DNA of 64,000 nt, taken from contig CAADUJ010000003.1 of the NCBI GenBank assembly GCA_900752195.1, positions 107,772-171,771 on the forward strand, given 5' to 3'. The stretch's first letter is position 1, and each line of letters starts with the position of its first letter. Made by a program: the position numbers and the translations under genes. Origin of the DNA: an uncultured Negativicutes bacterium. Lineage in GTDB: Bacteria; Bacillota; Negativicutes; Veillonellales; Megasphaeraceae. The notes below the pieces were generated by a model that was given only the letters and a program-made list of their open reading frames with translations, searched no databases and was not told the DNA's origin. Shown piece by piece: positions 34,784 through 44,141 of the stretch.

Positions 34784-35779
34784 ATGGATACGTCTTATTT
34801 TGATGACGTCATTGGTCATGAAAACATTAAAGAACGGTTGCGCCGCTTTCTGGCGCAAGGGCGTCTGCCCCATGCCATGATTTTTGCTGGTCCGGAGGGG
34901 CTGGGAAAATGTCTCCTCGCACGGGCTTTGGCATCGGTCTTTGCCAAGCGGCCTGCTCTCGTCCATACATCGAATCTCGTGTGCGATGAAACCCATCTGA
35001 CCTTAGACGATGGCGACTACGTTTTTTATGTTGACGTCATCGGGTCCATGCTGCGGGTCAGCCAGTTCCGGGAGCTCCAGGAAAAACTCTCCCTGCGCGC
35101 TGATCGATCCCGGTTGTGCATCATCAATCACGGTGAAACGATGAATAAAGAGTTTGCCAATTGTATGCTAAAAACGCTGGAAGAGCCGCCGGAAGGTGTC
35201 CATTTCGTATTGATTACGAGTCAGCCAGATGCCCTTTTGCCGACGATTTTGTCGCGGTGCGCCTTGCTGACCTTTGAACCTGTCACGGATGACGTCATGT
35301 TACAGGGCCTCGTGAAGCTTCGCGGCGGCTCGGAAGCAGACTACGCACAGGCCGTGGCCCTCGGCAATGGAAACGTGGCCCGGGTTTTGGAAATCCTTTC
35401 TGGAAAGGGCCTGAAAGAGGCAGAAGATGCTGTTGCGTTTTTCCGCGTCATGACGACCCATGCCGTGCCGTATGCCAAGGCGCAAGCCATGACGGCAGCG
35501 ATGACGGATACGTCGTCACAGCAGATAATTTCTTATCTGGCCCTCCTCCTGCGAGATCTCATCGTCTTACGTGAGGGCGGTCAGCGTCAGGTGCTGTGCC
35601 TTCGTCAGTACAGCACGCAATTGACGGAACTCATGCCATATTGGCCGGATACAGCCATCTTTTCCCTGCTTTCCGTCTTAGACGAAGCTGGCGAGGCCTT
35701 GCGGCGCCATGTCAATGGCCGCCTCGTATGGGATTACGTGTGTATCCGCTTCATTCAAGCTAAAGGAGGAACACCTTAG
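34784..35779 (+). CDS. holB: DNA polymerase III delta prime subunit
   Basis: Clamp-loader subunit of 331 residues. An AAA+ core with GPEGLGKCLLA near 35-45, and the SRC arginine-finger motif in ILSRCALL near 154-161. It lacks the four-cysteine zinc module seen in most DnaX and many delta prime proteins. Its stop codon is directly followed by the GTG of ricT. An 82-base gap from tmk has no yaaQ or yaaR genes, unlike Bacillus. Confidence 0.92.
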   Translation: MDTSYFDDVIGHENIKERLRRFLAQGRLPHAMIFAGPEGLGKCLLARALASVFAKRPALVHTSNLVCDETHLTLDDGDYVFYVDVIGSMLRVSQFRELQEKLSLRADRSRLCIINHGETMNKEFANCMLKTLEEPPEGVHFVLITSQPDALLPTILSRCALLTFEPVTDDVMLQGLVKLRGGSEADYAQAVALGNGNVARVLEILSGKGLKEAEDAVAFFRVMTTHAVPYAKAQAMTAAMTDTSSQQIISYLALLLRDLIVLREGGQRQVLCLRQYSTQLTELMPYWPDTAIFSLLSVLDEAGEALRRHVNGRLVWDYVCIRFIQAKGGTP

Positions 35780-36622
35780 GTGATAGTAGTCGGAGTACGT
35801 TTTAAACCGGCCGGTAAAATATATTATTTTGATCCTACGGACATAGCCTTGCAGGTGCAGGACGGCGTCATCGTCGAAACGGCACGGGGCATGGAGTTTG
35901 GCCAGGTCGTCATCGCGCCGCGCAGCGTCGATGCATCGGAAGTCGTCCAGCCCTTAAAGCCTATTGTTCGTAAGGCGACGGCCAAGGATAAACATCAGGT
36001 AGAAAAAAATAAAGAACGAGAAAAACGAGCCTATTCTATTTGCCTTGAAAAGATTGCAAAACATAAATTGCCCATGAAGCTCATTGATGTGGATTATACC
36101 TTCGATATGAGCAAGATCATCTTCTTCTTTACGGCCGATGGACGTATCGATTTCCGCGAACTCGTCCGCGATTTGGCATCTGTATTCAGGACGCGTATCG
36201 AATTGCGACAGATCGGGCTCCGCGATGAAGCAAAGATGATCGGCGGCATCGGTTGTTGTGGCCGGCCCTTATGTTGTGCCTCTTTCCTGGGCGATTTTAA
36301 ACCCGTGTCTATACGTATGGCCAAGAGTCAGGGCATGTCCCTGAATCCTACGAAGATTTCCGGCATCTGCGGCCGCCTCATGTGCTGCCTGCGCTATGAA
36401 AATGACTTGTACACATCGGGTGAGCTGAAGTGCCAGAACTGCCAGAAGGCGTGTGAACAGCAGAAACCGCCTCAGGTGGGTCGCCGCGTCATCACAGACA
36501 GCGGTCTGGGTACAGTCTTGCGCGTCCATATGAAGGACCATACCGTCAAAGTACAGCTCGAATCGGGCCGGACCATCAACGTATCGTGGAACGATATTGG
36601 AGAACCTGAGCATGAAGGTTGA
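35780..36622 (+). CDS. ricT: PSP1-domain protein RicT (YaaT)
   Basis: A 280-residue PSP1 protein, part of the Y-complex that in Bacillus acts in RNase Y-dependent mRNA maturation and carries Fe-S clusters. The cysteine-rich region is clear (GGIGCCGRPLCCASF near 153-167, CGRLMCCLRYE near 190-200, and CQNCQKAC near 213-220). The GTG at 35780 starts on the base after the holB stop, so translation is coupled. The C-terminal tail is a KOW-like strand set. RicA and RicF partners are not in the window. Confidence 0.9.
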   Translation: MIVVGVRFKPAGKIYYFDPTDIALQVQDGVIVETARGMEFGQVVIAPRSVDASEVVQPLKPIVRKATAKDKHQVEKNKEREKRAYSICLEKIAKHKLPMKLIDVDYTFDMSKIIFFFTADGRIDFRELVRDLASVFRTRIELRQIGLRDEAKMIGGIGCCGRPLCCASFLGDFKPVSIRMAKSQGMSLNPTKISGICGRLMCCLRYENDLYTSGELKCQNCQKACEQQKPPQVGRRVITDSGLGTVLRVHMKDHTVKVQLESGRTINVSWNDIGEPEHEG

Positions 36623-37346
36623 ACTAGGTCCGCATGAACGGCTCGATGACCTCTGCCTCGACGGCATGAAGATTATCCAGCGGGATGACGAATTCTGCTT
36701 TTCCCTCGATACAGTCGTACTAGCCCATTTCGGGGCAGTCCCCAAAGGACACATCCTCGATATGGGGACGGGAACGGCAGCCATTCCTCTCATCCTCGCA
36801 GCCCGGGGAGCTCGACAGATTACAGCTGTCGAGCTCAATCCTGTCATGGCCGATATTGCCCGGCGCAATATCGCCCTGAACGGCAAAGGCCATTGCATTA
36901 CCGTGAAAGAAGGCGACTATCGCCATATACGGGAGTGGGTAGAGAGCGGATCTTTTGACACCATTTACGTCAATCCGCCGTATCGGGAAAAGAGCCGCGG
37001 TGCCTATAGCGATATGGAAGGCATCAGACGGGCTCGTCATGAAGAGACGGCTACCTTGCAGGATGTCATGACGGCTGCTTCGTACGCCCTTCGTTTCCAC
37101 GGCCGTTTCCGCATGGTCCATATTGCCGAGCGCTTGAGCGATATTATGACGGCTATGCGAAGCGTCGCCATCGAGCCGAAATGCCTGCGTTTCATCCATG
37201 GCAAAGCAGGAAAAGATGCCAAGCTGTTTCTCGTAGAAGGTATTCGTGGCGGCCATGCCGGCCTTCAAGTGGCACCGCCTTTGTTTGTACATGACGACGA
37301 TGGCTCGTATGGATCAGAAATCCTTGCTATGTACGGCAAGACGTGA
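36612..37346 (+). CDS. trmN6: tRNA (adenine-N6)-methyltransferase, TrmN6 family
   Basis: A 244-residue class I SAM methyltransferase that methylates A37 of tRNA-Val in E. coli. The SAM loop is DMGTGTAAIP (50-59) and the catalytic N-P-P-Y is at 121-124. The ATG at 36612 has GGAG nine bases ahead and overlaps the ricT end by 11 bases. Same place as yabB in the Bacillus operon; yazA (a GIY-YIG protein) is absent here. Confidence 0.9.
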   Translation: MKVELGPHERLDDLCLDGMKIIQRDDEFCFSLDTVVLAHFGAVPKGHILDMGTGTAAIPLILAARGARQITAVELNPVMADIARRNIALNGKGHCITVKEGDYRHIREWVESGSFDTIYVNPPYREKSRGAYSDMEGIRRARHEETATLQDVMTAASYALRFHGRFRMVHIAERLSDIMTAMRSVAIEPKCLRFIHGKAGKDAKLFLVEGIRGGHAGLQVAPPLFVHDDDGSYGSEILAMYGKT

Positions 37347-37362
37347 CGAGAAAGGACAGATT

Positions 37363-38220
37363 ATGGCAGAGATTTTTCAAAAAGGGACGTTGTATTTGTG
37401 CCCGACACCTATTGGCAACCTCGAAGATATGACATACCGGGCTGTACGGTGTCTGAAAGAGGCCGATTTGATAGCCGCTGAAGATACGCGCCACACGCGC
37501 CTTCTCCTTGGGGCCTATCACATTGATACGCCCCTGACGAGCTACCATGAACACAATAAGGCAGAAAAAGGGCCTAAGCTTATAGAAAAACTGAAGGACG
37601 GGGCCATGATTGCCTGTGTCAGTGACGCCGGTATGCCTGCTATCTGTGATCCTGGCAGTGACCTTGTCCGCTTGTGCATTGATGCACATATTCCCGTCGT
37701 CCCCTTACCTGGCGCCAATGCAGGCCTTACAGGCCTCATCGCTTCCGGCATGGATACGACGCGATTCACGTTCATCGGTTTTTTGCCGAAGACGAAAAAG
37801 CACCGCCGCCCCGTTATTGAAGGCTTGAAGGCATATACGGGGACGCTTATTTTCTACGAAGCGCCCCATCGGTTACAGGCCGTCATCCGGGAATTGGCTG
37901 ACGGATTGGGTGACAGGTCCTGCGTCTTATGTCGGGAACTGACGAAGCGGTATGAAGAATACCGCCGCACGAGCCTCGTGCCCTTGGCTGACGCCTTGGA
38001 AGGAGAAGACATCCGCGGCGAATTCGTTATTCTTGTCGCCGGTGCTGCTGAACCTGCTGATACGCAGCCTTCCGGGGATGATGCGTATGTGTCCCTGGTC
38101 CGGGAACTGATGGACCAGGGCATAGATAAAAAGCAGGCAATACGCCAGATTGCACAGCGCTATGGCGTAAGCCGCCGTGTCGTGTATCAGGCTATGCTTG
38201 CTGCAGGTGATGAGAAATGA
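37363..38220 (+). CDS. rsmI: 16S rRNA (cytidine-2'-O) methyltransferase RsmI
   Basis: Methylates C1402 of 16S rRNA. The 285 residues contain the tetrapyrrole-methylase type fold with CPTPIGNLEDMTYRA (13-27), AAEDTRHTR, SDAGMPAICDPG and a PLPGANA segment, and end in the small helix-turn-helix tail (IRQIAQRYGVSRRVVYQA). The ATG follows AAAGGA; the frame is open upstream to 37246 but the extension has no family similarity. Confidence 0.95.
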   Translation: MAEIFQKGTLYLCPTPIGNLEDMTYRAVRCLKEADLIAAEDTRHTRLLLGAYHIDTPLTSYHEHNKAEKGPKLIEKLKDGAMIACVSDAGMPAICDPGSDLVRLCIDAHIPVVPLPGANAGLTGLIASGMDTTRFTFIGFLPKTKKHRRPVIEGLKAYTGTLIFYEAPHRLQAVIRELADGLGDRSCVLCRELTKRYEEYRRTSLVPLADALEGEDIRGEFVILVAGAAEPADTQPSGDDAYVSLVRELMDQGIDKKQAIRQIAQRYGVSRRVVYQAMLAAGDEK

Positions 38221-38227
38221 CCTGTTA

Positions 38228-38277
38228 GGGAGGCGCTCATTGCGCCTTGACAAAGACGCCGGCTCATTTGCCGGCAG
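38228..38277 (+). other. Two small hairpins between rsmI and metG
   Basis: GGCGC-TCATT-GCGCC (38230-38245 region) and GCCGG-CTCATTT-GCCGGC (38259-38277 region) are adjacent short stem-loops with alike loops, without T-runs. They could tune mRNA processing or metG translation; they may also be chance. Confidence 0.35.
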
Positions 38278-38290
38278 AGGAGGAATTTCC

Positions 38291-40231
38291 ATGACAGAAA
38301 AGAAGAAGTATTTTATTACGACCCCTATTTATTACCCGAGTGCCAAGCTCCACATCGGCCATACGTATTGCACAACTATTGCCGATTCTCTGGCACGGTT
38401 TCACCGTCTCCGCGGCGACGATGTCTTTTTCCTGACCGGCTCTGACGAACATGGCCAGAAAATCCAGCGCGCAGCAGAAGCAAAAGGGATGACGCCGATT
38501 CAATACGTCGATGAAATCGTCGCCCTCTTCCAGGAACTCTGGAAAAAATTGAATATTTCTAACGATGACTTCATCAGGACGACAGAAAAACGGCATGAAA
38601 AAGTCGTTCAGGTGCTGATGCAGAAATCCTACGACAATGGCGACATCTACAAGGGCGAGTATAAAGGGTGGTACTGCACACCTTGTGAAACGTTCTGGCC
38701 GGAAAATAAACTCCCTGAAGGTAAGCATATCTGCCCGGACTGTGGCCGTCCGTTAGAGCTCGTATCGGAAGAAGCGTATTTCCTGAAGATGAGCAACTAC
38801 ACCGATAGATGGCTCAAATTCATCGAAGAAAATCCCGATTTCATCCAGCCTGAAGCACGGCGTAATGAAATGATTTCCTTCGTCAAGAGCGGTCTGGAAG
38901 ATCTCTGTGTCTCCCGTACGTCCTTTGACTGGGGCATTAAAGTGCCCTGGGATCCCAAGCACGTCGTCTACGTCTGGTTTGATGCCCTCGTCAACTACGT
39001 CACGGCAGCAGGCTATCTCGATGATCCGGAAAAATTCAAGAAATACTGGCCAGCCGACCTGCATCTCGTCGGTAAGGAAATCGTCCGCTTCCATTCTATC
39101 ATCTGGCCTATCATGCTCATGAGCTGTGGTCTGCCTTTGCCGAAGAAGGTATTCGGTCATGGCTGGCTTATCGTCGATGGTACGAAAATGAGTAAATCCT
39201 TAGGCAACGTCGTCGACCCGATTCCTTTGATCGAACGGTATGGCGCCGATTCGCTCCGCTATTATTTGCTCAAGGAAGTCCGTCTGGGACAAGATGGCAA
39301 CTTCTCCCTGCCGTCATTCATCGAACGGATCAATGCAGACCTTGCCAACGACCTGGGCAATCTCCTCCAGCGTACGCTGGCCATGGTAGAAAAATATGAA
39401 GGCGGTGTCGTCGCGGGGCCGACAGAAAAAGAACCTGTCGACGATGAATTGATGCAGTGCGCCGTCGACACGGCAGTGAAGTTTGAACGCGAAATGGACG
39501 CCATGCAGATCAATGACGCCATTAATGATACATGGACACTCATCCGCCGGTCCAACAAGTACATCGATGAAACGATGCCGTGGGTTCTGGCAAAAGATAA
39601 CGCCAAGAAAAACCGTCTGGCAACAGTCCTTTACAATCTCTTGGAAGCACAGCGCATCATTTCTATGCTCGTAAGCCCGGTCATCCCGTCGGCAGCCGCT
39701 GAAATGTGGAAACAACTCGGCTTAGGCGATTTTGCTACTAACGCACATCTCCAGGACGCACAGAAATGGGGACTCTATCCGGAAGGCACGAAGATTGCCA
39801 AAGGCAATGCCCTTTTCCCGCGGTATGACCTGAAGGAAGAAATTGCAGAATCCAAACCGGTACAGAAAGAGGTTCCCGTATGCCCGGCGGCAAAAGAACC
39901 GACAAAACCGGAAATCACGATTGATGACTTTGGCTCTGTCGATCTTCGCGTTGGCACGATTTTGGACTGCGAAAAGGTACCGAAGACATCGAAGCTCTTT
40001 AAATTGCAAATTGATTTGGGCACGGAAAAACGCCAGATTGTCAGCGGTATTGCAAAATATTACAAACCGGAAGACCTCATTGGCCACAACGTCGTCGTCG
40101 TGACTAACTTGAAGCCGACGAAACTCTGTGGCGTCGACTCGGCAGGCATGCTCCTGGCCGCATCTGACGGCAATGACAACCTTCAAGTCGTCTTCGTCGA
40201 CGGCATGGCACCGGGAAGCCGTGTACGCTGA
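38291..40231 (+). CDS. metG: Methionyl-tRNA synthetase
   Basis: Charges tRNA-Met. The 646 residues have the HIGH motif at 21-24, a zinc knuckle C-x2-C...C-x2-C (CTPCETF...CPDCGR, about 126-158), KMSKS in DGTKMSKSLGN near 300, and a C-terminal EMAP-type tRNA-binding domain (from about residue 545). The ATG at 38291 follows GAGGAGGAA. Its stop codon overlaps the tatD start (TGATG). Confidence 0.97.
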   Translation: MTEKKKYFITTPIYYPSAKLHIGHTYCTTIADSLARFHRLRGDDVFFLTGSDEHGQKIQRAAEAKGMTPIQYVDEIVALFQELWKKLNISNDDFIRTTEKRHEKVVQVLMQKSYDNGDIYKGEYKGWYCTPCETFWPENKLPEGKHICPDCGRPLELVSEEAYFLKMSNYTDRWLKFIEENPDFIQPEARRNEMISFVKSGLEDLCVSRTSFDWGIKVPWDPKHVVYVWFDALVNYVTAAGYLDDPEKFKKYWPADLHLVGKEIVRFHSIIWPIMLMSCGLPLPKKVFGHGWLIVDGTKMSKSLGNVVDPIPLIERYGADSLRYYLLKEVRLGQDGNFSLPSFIERINADLANDLGNLLQRTLAMVEKYEGGVVAGPTEKEPVDDELMQCAVDTAVKFEREMDAMQINDAINDTWTLIRRSNKYIDETMPWVLAKDNAKKNRLATVLYNLLEAQRIISMLVSPVIPSAAAEMWKQLGLGDFATNAHLQDAQKWGLYPEGTKIAKGNALFPRYDLKEEIAESKPVQKEVPVCPAAKEPTKPEITIDDFGSVDLRVGTILDCEKVPKTSKLFKLQIDLGTEKRQIVSGIAKYYKPEDLIGHNVVVVTNLKPTKLCGVDSAGMLLAASDGNDNLQVVFVDGMAPGSRVR

Positions 40232-40998
40232 TGATGTTCGATACCCATTGCCACATTAATGACGGTGCCTATGATGACGATCGCAACACCGTGATAGACC
40301 GGGCCATCCAGCAGGGCGTGACGACCATGCTCTGCCCGGGCACGGACATGAAGACGAGCGAATCGGCCATCGCTCTGGCTCATTCATGGCAGAGTGTGTA
40401 CGCCGCTGTCGGTATCCATCCGGAAGAAGCGGCGGGCGCACGAGACGGCTATCTAGACGTATTGCGCCACTGGGTACAGCGTGAGGAAAAGATCGTTGCC
40501 ATCGGCGAAGTGGGCCTTGACTATCACTGGCCTGAACCGGCCCGGCCTATCCAACAGCGTATCTTCATCGAACAGGTACAGCTTGCCGTAGAGCTTGGCG
40601 TGCCCATCATCATCCATGACCGCGAGGCCCATGGTGATACCCTCGATATACTGCGTCAATATGGAAAGGGCCTGACTGGCGTGTTCCACTGTTATTCAGG
40701 CAGTCTGGAAATGACGAAAGAACTTCTCACCATGGGCTTTTATTTCGGATTTACCGGGAGCGTTGTATTCCCGAACTCGAAGAAGCTTAAGCGTATTGCG
40801 GCCAGCCTGCCTATGGACCGGATCCTTATCGAAACGGATTCACCCTATCTGACGCCGCCGCCTCATAGGGGCCAGCGCAATGAACCGTCTTATGTCGCAT
40901 ACGTAGCAGAAGAAATTGCACGCCTTCGTCAGCAAGACGTCTCGTCTGTTATGGAACAGGCAGCGAAAAATGGGAAACGTCTTTTCTCAACACCATAA
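40231..40998 (+). CDS. tatD: TatD-family metal-dependent hydrolase
   Basis: A 255-residue TIM-barrel DNase/hydrolase. Metal ligands: DTHCHIND near 4-11, Glu in IGEVGLDYHWP near 91-101, HDREAH near 129, HCYSG near 151 and TDSPYL near 206. The first ATG overlaps the metG stop; a second ATG at 40234 is equally possible. Last gene of the operon, with a terminator at 41022. Confidence 0.95.
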   Translation: MMFDTHCHINDGAYDDDRNTVIDRAIQQGVTTMLCPGTDMKTSESAIALAHSWQSVYAAVGIHPEEAAGARDGYLDVLRHWVQREEKIVAIGEVGLDYHWPEPARPIQQRIFIEQVQLAVELGVPIIIHDREAHGDTLDILRQYGKGLTGVFHCYSGSLEMTKELLTMGFYFGFTGSVVFPNSKKLKRIAASLPMDRILIETDSPYLTPPPHRGQRNEPSYVAYVAEEIARLRQQDVSSVMEQAAKNGKRLFSTP

Positions 40999-41021
40999 CT
41001 TAATTTTATATATAGTATTGT

Positions 41022-41067
41022 AAAGGCTGTAGTCATGACAATGATATGACTGCAGCCTTATTTTTTA
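41022..41067 (+). terminator. Terminator of the tmk-tatD operon
   Basis: AAGGCTGTAGTCAT/ATGACTGCAGCCTT stem (one wobble) and a TTATTTTTT tail. Confidence 0.92.
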
Positions 41068-41108
41068 TGTCGACAGAAGAGAAAAACTTGCATAATTAGA
41101 AAATATTA

Positions 41109-41138
41109 TTGTTCCCATTCTTTTATTCATGCTATAAT
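41109..41138 (+). promoter_or_regulatory. Extended -10 promoter for the lysR gene at 41431
   Basis: TTGTTC (41109-41114), 18 bases, and TGCTATAAT with the -10 hexamer at 41133-41138. The leader would be nearly 290 bases long. In it an 8-base direct repeat GGCGACTG occurs at 41180 and 41225, with a T-rich run after 41258. No gene or known riboswitch was recognised in 41068-41430. Confidence 0.55.
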
Positions 41139-41430
41139 GTTTGTTATGGTAGACAGTATTGCCGGCGTTGGTGATGGATGGCGACTGTGAGGGTTACGTG
41201 ATATAATCTGTTGTTATAAGACAAGGCGACTGAAAAAGGAAACACCTGGAGAGTTTATTTTTTATTTACATAAAATTATAATAAAAAATAACATTTTTTT
41301 ACTCTCATAGGCCCTAATATGCTTGCTTATCGGTGAAAAATACCGTAGAATGAAGCCAATGGATTAATATGCGTAGTTTACCAATCACCATTCGTGTAGT
41401 AAAAAATTTACAGAAGAGGTAGGGGTTCGC

Positions 41431-42309
41431 ATGTTAGATTTCCGTATTTTTACGTTTTTATGTGTGTGTCGTCATATGAATTATACGAAGGCTGCTGCTG
41501 AGTTGCATATTACACAGCCTGCCGTATCGCAGCATATCCGGTATCTGGAAAAAGAATATCAGACGAAGCTTTTTGAATATCAAGGGAAACATCTAGAGCT
41601 GACACAGTCCGGTATGGAACTTCTCAATGCAGCTGTCACGATTCGTCACGATGACATCATGCTGAAAGAACGGATTCAGGAACTGAAACGCAATACACAG
41701 GTCGTCGCCTTTGGTGCGACCCATACTATCGGTGAATTCATGATCGTCGATAAGCTGGCTGAATTCTTACAGGCGCACAATGATGTGACAGTTCGTTTGG
41801 AAATTGCTGATACGAAGCAACTCTTGTCTAAATTAGACGCTGGAGAAATCGATTTCTGTATTGTAGAAGGATTCTTTGAACAGCGCCCCTATGAAACGCT
41901 TTTATTTTCACAAGAACCGCTTATCGCCGTCTGTAGCCAGAATTTCGAAGTGTCTGAAAAGGTGCAGTTGATGGATCTTCTACAGAAGCGGCTCATCGTC
42001 CGCGAAAAAGGCTCAGGTTCCCGGGATTTGATGGAACATTGTCTGGCTGAATACAGCCTGACGTTGGAAGATTTCCCCAATGCCTGCGAAGTTGGCTCGC
42101 CGCAAGCTGTTAAATCCCTGGTGTGCCATAATGCCGGTTTTTCTTTCTTTTATGAAAAGGCCGTACAGAAAGAATTAGCTTCCGGTGAGCTTCGGAAAAT
42201 CAATATCGAAGGGTTTGAAACGAAGCACGCCTTTACGTTCTTATGGCGCAAGGGTAGTATGTATAGTTTACGGTTCCGTGAAATTTTTGAAGAATTAAAG
42301 GATGACTGA
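41431..42309 (+). CDS. LysR-type regulator upstream of Fe-S scaffold/GGGtGRT genes
   Basis: A 292-residue regulator with the N-terminal LysR helix-turn-helix (NYTKAAAELHITQPAVSQHIRYLEKE, about 13-38) and an effector domain. The general look is near CysL/CysB-like LysR proteins. Starts with ATG after AGAGGTAGGGG. The following two genes, 98 bases downstream on the same strand, are probably its targets; the gap has a 7-bp inverted repeat. Confidence 0.92.
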   Translation: MLDFRIFTFLCVCRHMNYTKAAAELHITQPAVSQHIRYLEKEYQTKLFEYQGKHLELTQSGMELLNAAVTIRHDDIMLKERIQELKRNTQVVAFGATHTIGEFMIVDKLAEFLQAHNDVTVRLEIADTKQLLSKLDAGEIDFCIVEGFFEQRPYETLLFSQEPLIAVCSQNFEVSEKVQLMDLLQKRLIVREKGSGSRDLMEHCLAEYSLTLEDFPNACEVGSPQAVKSLVCHNAGFSFFYEKAVQKELASGELRKINIEGFETKHAFTFLWRKGSMYSLRFREIFEELKDD

Positions 42310-42344
42310 GGGACGGAGTGGTGTAATGCAGGACATCGGTCTCT

Positions 42345-42375
42345 CAGTAGTACTATGTTAGCAGGTTCACTACTG
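42345..42375. promoter_or_regulatory. Inverted repeat before the Fe-S scaffold gene
   Basis: CAGTAGT (42345-42351) and ACTACTG (42369-42375) in the gap between lysR and the scaffold gene. Placed as a possible LysR-binding site or small hairpin. Confidence 0.4.
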
Positions 42376-42406
42376 CTTTCCTAACTACGTAGAAAGGGTG
42401 AATAGA

Positions 42407-43099
42407 ATGATTTATTCAACAGAAGTCAAGAATATGTGTCCTGTTGCTAAAGGTGCATATCATGGCCCTGCTCCGATTCCTGAAGAAGGTGAATGGGTAC
42501 AGGCTAAGGAAATTAAAGATATCAGCGGTCTTACGCATGGTGTAGGTTGGTGTGCCCCACAGCAGGGGGCCTGTAAGCTGACACTCAATGTCAAAGATGG
42601 CATCATCGAAGAAGCCCTCGTTGAAACAATCGGCTGTTCCGGCATGACCCATTCCGCTGCAATGGCATCGGAAATTCTCCCCGGCAAGACGCTTCTGGAA
42701 GCGTTGAACACAGACCTCGTATGTGACGCCATTAACGTTGCAATGCGTCAGTTGTTCCTCCAAATCGTATACGGTCGTACGCAGACGGCTTTTTCTGAAG
42801 GCGGTCTTCCCATCGGCGCCAGCCTTGATGACCTTGGCAAAGGTCTTCGCAGCCAGATTGGTACCATGTTCGGTACGAAAGCAAAGGGGACACGGTATCT
42901 GGAAATGACAGAAGGCTATGTCACACGCATGGCTCTCGATGAAGAAAACCAGGTAATTGGTTACGAATTCGTCCATCTCGGAAAGATGATGGAAGCTATC
43001 AAAAAAGGCGTGGATCCGGCTAAGGCTATCGAAGATGCCAAGGGGCATTATGGCCGTTTTGAAGAAGCTCATTCGTATATCGATCCCAGACAGCAATAG
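42407..43099 (+). CDS. NifU/IscU-like iron-sulfur cluster scaffold protein
   Basis: A 230-residue protein with an IscU/NifU-N-like part. Candidate cluster ligands are Cys11, Cys49 (GVGWCAPQQGAC, with Cys56) and Cys77 in ETIGCSGMTHSAAMASE, which matches the GC-S-AS pattern of scaffold proteins. It is longer than IscU and has an extra C-terminal part. The ATG at 42407 follows GAAAGGG. It is 13 bases before the GGGtGRT gene; the two families are usually found together and the function of the pair is not established. Confidence 0.8.
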   Translation: MIYSTEVKNMCPVAKGAYHGPAPIPEEGEWVQAKEIKDISGLTHGVGWCAPQQGACKLTLNVKDGIIEEALVETIGCSGMTHSAAMASEILPGKTLLEALNTDLVCDAINVAMRQLFLQIVYGRTQTAFSEGGLPIGASLDDLGKGLRSQIGTMFGTKAKGTRYLEMTEGYVTRMALDEENQVIGYEFVHLGKMMEAIKKGVDPAKAIEDAKGHYGRFEEAHSYIDPRQQ

Positions 43100-43112
43100 G
43101 AGGACACAGACC

Positions 43113-44123
43113 ATGGAATTATTCGAAAGCTATGACAGAAGAATAGACAAAATCCTCGGCGTGCTGAAGGAATACGGCATCCATAGCGTAGAAGAATGTA
43201 AGGACATCTGCGCTGCTGCCGGTATCGATCCGTATGCTACAGTAAAAGAAATCCAGCCCATTGCCTTTGAAAATGCCGGCTGGGCCTATACTGTCGGCGC
43301 AGCTATCGCCATTAAACAGAATTGCCGTACTGCCGTAGATGCGGCAAAGGCAATCGGTATCGGTCTCCAGGCGTTCTGTATTCCTGGATCCGTTGCAGAA
43401 GATCGCAAGGTCGGTCGTGGTCACGGCAACCTGGCATCTATGCTCCTTCAAGACAGCACGTCGTGTTTCTGCTTCCTGGCAGGTCACGAATCCTTTGCAG
43501 CAGCAGAAGGGGCTATCGGCATCGTTCGCAATGCCAATAAAGCTCGTAAGGTACCACTGAAGGTCATCCTCAACGGCCTCGGCAAGGATGCAGCCCAGAT
43601 TATTTCCCGTATCAATGGCTTTACGTACGTGCAGACCCAATTCGACTATAAAACAGGCGAACTCCACATCGTACGGGAAATTCCGTATTCCAAGACGGAA
43701 CGAGCTGACGTTCGTTGCTTCGGCGCTGACGATGTCCGTGAAGGCGTCGCAATCATGCATTATGCTGGCGTAGACGTTTCCATTACCGGTAACTCTACGA
43801 ACCCGACACGGTTCCAGCATCCCGTTGCAGGCACATATAAGAAGGAATGTGTCGAAATGGGTAAGAAGTATTTCTCCGTTGCATCTGGCGGTGGTACAGG
43901 CCGTACGCTTCATCCGGACAACATGGCTGCCGGCCCGGCTTCATATGGCATGACGGACACCATGGGCCGCATGCACAGCGATGCTCAGTTTGCCGGCTCG
44001 TCGTCTGTGCCGGCACACGTTGAAATGATGGGGTTCCTCGGCATGGGTAACAACCCTATGGTAGGTGCATCGGTAGCCGTAGCTGTTTCCGTGGAAGAAG
44101 CGGCAAAGGCGGGTAAATTCTAA
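43113..44123 (+). CDS. GGGtGRT protein, function unknown
   Basis: A 336-residue protein of the family named for its GGGtGRT motif, seen here as SGGGTGRTLHP at about 258-268. Other conserved parts are GRGHGNLASMLLQDSTSCFCFLAGHE (in pieces from about residue 101) with several cysteines, and the glycine-rich end (MMGFLGMGNNPMVGASVAVAV in pieces). It has no signal peptide or membrane segment. AGGAGG precedes the ATG. It is always, as far as I know, next to an IscU-like gene, as here. I do not assign an activity. Confidence 0.85.
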   Translation: MELFESYDRRIDKILGVLKEYGIHSVEECKDICAAAGIDPYATVKEIQPIAFENAGWAYTVGAAIAIKQNCRTAVDAAKAIGIGLQAFCIPGSVAEDRKVGRGHGNLASMLLQDSTSCFCFLAGHESFAAAEGAIGIVRNANKARKVPLKVILNGLGKDAAQIISRINGFTYVQTQFDYKTGELHIVREIPYSKTERADVRCFGADDVREGVAIMHYAGVDVSITGNSTNPTRFQHPVAGTYKKECVEMGKKYFSVASGGGTGRTLHPDNMAAGPASYGMTDTMGRMHSDAQFAGSSSVPAHVEMMGFLGMGNNPMVGASVAVAVSVEEAAKAGKF

Positions 44124-44141
44124 ATCCTATCATTACGTATA

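Noticed and set aside
38177..38290. Upstream extension of metG
   Set aside because: Overlaps the end of rsmI in another frame and includes the two small hairpins; the ATG at 38291 has a strong ribosome site.
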